NCBI RefSeq assembly: GCF_002078505.1 | Contig: NZ_LUAV01000032.1 | Location: forward strand, 1 to 64,000 | Source of the DNA: Ensifer aridi | GTDB lineage: Bacteria; Pseudomonadota; Alphaproteobacteria; Rhizobiales; Rhizobiaceae | Reading direction: 5' to 3' | Length of the DNA: 64,000 bases | Part shown: piece after piece, positions 62,168-64,000 of the stretch | How positions within the stretch are numbered: position 1 is the first letter of the stretch | Layout: the number at the start of each line of letters is the position of its first letter | Position numbers and translations under genes: made by a program | Notes under the pieces: generated by a model | Databases searched by the model: none | The model's input: only the letters and a program-made list of their open reading frames with translations | Told to the model about the DNA's origin: nothing

Positions 62168-63127
62168 TCAGGACTTTTTGATCCACGTTTCGAAGTCCTT
62201 GGGCGCGACATTGCTGCCGCAGAGGACCGTTGCCACCGTCTTGCCGGCATATCGCCCCGGACCCTCGAGAAGGGCTGCGACACCAAGCGCCGCGGCCGGC
62301 TCCACGACCAATCCCGAGTGCAGGTAGAGAAGGCGCATGGCTTCCTTGATGCTCTCTTCGCTGACCAGCAGAGCGTCATCGGCGACGTCCAGCAAGTCAT
62401 CAAGAACCTCGGGGATCACATAGCGCCCGGCCACGCCGTCGGCGATCGTGTTCGGGGCGCCGGGATCCACGACTCGACCGGCCCGGTAGGAGAGCGTCAT
62501 GGCCGGTGCGTTCCGGGGCTGGACGGAGACGACGTCGACGTCGGGCCGCCGGCACTTTAGGGCATAACCGATGCCCGTCGCCATCGCCCCGGCACCCAGG
62601 GAGACGAGGACTGCATCCAGCTGATAGGGCAGCTCCGCGAGCTCGAGCCCTATCGTTGCGGCACCTTCGCAGGTATCGAGATTCTTGCTGTCCTACACTA
62701 GGAAGGCGCCGGTCCTCTCGGCGTGCTCCAGGGCCGCCTGAAGTGCGGCTTCGATTTCCCCGTCGACGAGCACCACCTTCGCCCCCAGCGCCCGCATCTT
62801 CTCCACCTTGAGAGCATTGGCCGCCGCGGACGCAGTAACCGTGACATCGAAGTTTCTCAATCGGCCACCGTAGGCGAGCGCCTGACCCAGATTGCCTGCG
62901 CTGGCACAGACGACCGATGTTGTGTCGCCTCGGGACTGCAGCCGCGCCAGGACCACCTCGGTGCCGCGCCCCTTGAAGCAGCGCACGGGATTGAGGGTTT
63001 CCACCTTAAGAACGATCCGGCAGCCCAGCGCCCGGCTCAGACTTTCACAAACGTACTGCGGCGTGTTGAGGAAGATCTGGTTGATGGTCGCAGCCGCCGC
63101 TTCGATTCGGTCGATATCCAGGCGCAT
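62168..63127 (-). pseudogene. PLP-dependent threonine dehydratase-like gene with an in-frame amber codon
   Basis: Apart from codon 145 the 320-codon frame (including the stop) is intact. It encodes a fold-type II PLP enzyme with the Schiff-base lysine in NPVRCFKGRGTE, the loop CASAGNLGQALAYG, and GAGAMATGIGYALK as the phosphate loop. Codon 145 (62695-62693) is TAG, between FLV and DSKNLDTCEGAATIGLELAE; both sides stay in the same frame. The lack of other damage suggests a recent nonsense mutation, a sequencing error, or suppression. ATG at 63127 is where homology begins. It resembles the ectoine-utilisation (EutB) or general threonine dehydratases. Confidence 0.85.
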
Positions 63128-63443
63128 TTGGGCCCCCTTTGCGGTTCCGTTTCTCGGTAAGACCCAGGCGGTCGGCTCACGTGTCTGCGCTCCCCGATGG
63201 TTCTCATCACACTCCGCCAGTAACGCAGCAGCCCCTATAAGCCCCCTCGGGCCGAGTCCTCTCAAGGAATGGGCCCCTCGCTTTCTCCGACAATGCGGCT
63301 ACCCGCCTCAGCAGGATCTCTTGCCAGGACAGCCGGCCTATTCCGCCGGAGCCGACCCAGTCGAGCCGAACACTCTCGTCCGCAATTATCGAGCCAAAGC
63401 GAACCTGACGCGTCGGCCCAGTCCGTCGGGGCGAGTCGCGCGA
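63128..63443. other. Stretch with no convincing gene
   Basis: Lies upstream of the interrupted dehydratase and downstream of the DHFR-like gene, both on the minus strand. Open frames here lack domain character. Confidence 0.4.
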
Positions 63444-63974
63444 TTAAGCAGGAACGTACGTCAACCTGATCACGTCCTCGCCAATTAGATCGCTGGCCAC
63501 AAGGCGAAGCGGTGGCCGGGCGCCGGCGAAGAATGGCTTGCCGCGACCAAGCACGACGGGGTGGAGGTAGAGCCGATACTCATCAATAAGACCAAGGTCG
63601 GTTAGGCTTCGCGCTAGGTCCGGTCCGGAAACTCCAATCTCCCCAACGAGCCGAGCCTTCAGCCCACGTATCACCGCCTCGAGGTCGTCCTCGACAAGGG
63701 TAGCGTTAAGGCCAACCGACTTCAACGAGCGCGACACGACCCACTTCGGTTGGCTCCGCCACGCCGCCGCGAATTCGAGCTCCTCCGCACTCCACTCGGG
63801 ACGCTCTTCGTCCCAGTAACGCATTACCTCGTACATGCGGCGACCGTACACACTGCCGGAGAGGCCGCGCACGTGCTCTATCCAGTGACGAAAAAGGGCG
63901 GGGCCAGGCGCAAATTCCTGGTGGTCGACGTAACCGTCCAGAGACTGGTTCATTCCAAAGACGAGCTTTGCCAT
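63444..63974 (-). CDS. Dihydrofolate reductase-like / RibD C-terminal domain protein
   Basis: A 176-residue protein of the RibD_C/DHFR-like family: KLVFGMNQSLDGYVDHQEF at the N-terminus, YGRRMYEVMRYWDEE, KWVVSRSLKSVG and GEIGVSGPDLARSLTDLGLIDEYRLYLHPVVLGRGKPFF. Most stand-alone members are NADPH-dependent reductases of unknown substrate. It is complete, with its ATG at 63974 near the window edge. Confidence 0.88.
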   Translation of the reverse strand: MAKLVFGMNQSLDGYVDHQEFAPGPALFRHWIEHVRGLSGSVYGRRMYEVMRYWDEERPEWSAEELEFAAAWRSQPKWVVSRSLKSVGLNATLVEDDLEAVIRGLKARLVGEIGVSGPDLARSLTDLGLIDEYRLYLHPVVLGRGKPFFAGARPPLRLVASDLIGEDVIRLTYVPA

Positions 63975-64000
63975 GCTACAAAATCTCCACCCCGGGATTC

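Overview
The window looks like an accessory part of a Rhizobiaceae genome, most likely Sinorhizobium/Ensifer or a close relative, on a chromosome arm or large plasmid. This is inferred from the high GC content, the dense catabolic operons each with a local regulator, the complete homoprotocatechuate (hpa) pathway, and a tandem-hairpin sRNA whose loops carry CCTCCTCCC on the minus strand, as in the alphaproteobacterial alpha-r14 / cuckoo RNA group. No rRNA, tRNA, CRISPR array, intact insertion sequence or replication origin was seen.

Layout. 0-5 kb: a YbaK-type deacylase and an accessory glutamine synthetase, a badly frameshifted cupredoxin, and a LuxR-type regulator paired with an HtrA-like protein that has lost all three catalytic residues. 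5-9.4 kb: a large SAM/cyclase/ATPase/TPR signalling protein and a secreted cupin. 9.4-16 kb: a TetR / NTF2-like group with repeat operators, a GFA protein, an ArsR / threonine-dehydratase pair, and poorly coding DNA. 16-20.5 kb: an ABC-F ATPase, the four-hairpin sRNA, a LysR and an MFS gene fused head to head by a deletion, and an SDR. 20.7-25.5 kb: asparagine/aspartate catabolism (GntR regulator, aspartase, permease, asparaginase) with a 19-bp operator copied in inverted orientation between the divergent genes. 25.8-30 kb: a PtsN-like/Rnk pair, two SDR genes and a divergent LysR. 30-37.3 kb: an AraC regulator divergent from a paoABC-type periplasmic molybdenum aldehyde oxidoreductase operon with two large-subunit genes, the first lacking the catalytic glutamate. 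39-49 kb: an IclR-controlled divergent locus (permease and aldehyde dehydrogenase on one side; UPF0261, HAD, two class-III aminotransferase-fold enzymes and an APH-type kinase on the other), which looks like catabolism of a phosphorylatable amino alcohol or amino acid. 49-61.5 kb: the 4-hydroxyphenylacetate pathway hpaA/hpaBC-F-E-D-(aromatic amino acid decarboxylase)-G-H-I with hpaR at the far end. 61.5-64 kb: a peroxiredoxin relic, a PLP dehydratase cut by an amber codon, and a DHFR-like protein.

How the genes work together. HpaBC hydroxylates 4-hydroxyphenylacetate, HpaD opens the ring, HpaE, HpaF, HpaG and HpaH process the product, and HpaI cleaves it to pyruvate and succinate semialdehyde. 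The embedded decarboxylase suggests an input from tyrosine or DOPA. Asparagine is imported, deamidated and then deaminated by aspartase. The periplasmic Pao enzyme would oxidise aldehydes.

A second theme is gene decay. At least ten gene remnants are visible: a cupredoxin, three LysR fossils, a LysR/MFS deletion fusion, an SDR tail, a 6-phosphogluconate dehydrogenase tail, a frameshifted SDR, a truncated MoaF-like gene, a peroxiredoxin tail, and the amber-interrupted dehydratase. The region seems to be in flux, with intact operons between eroding gene pieces. All functional calls come from reading protein motifs; no database search was run.
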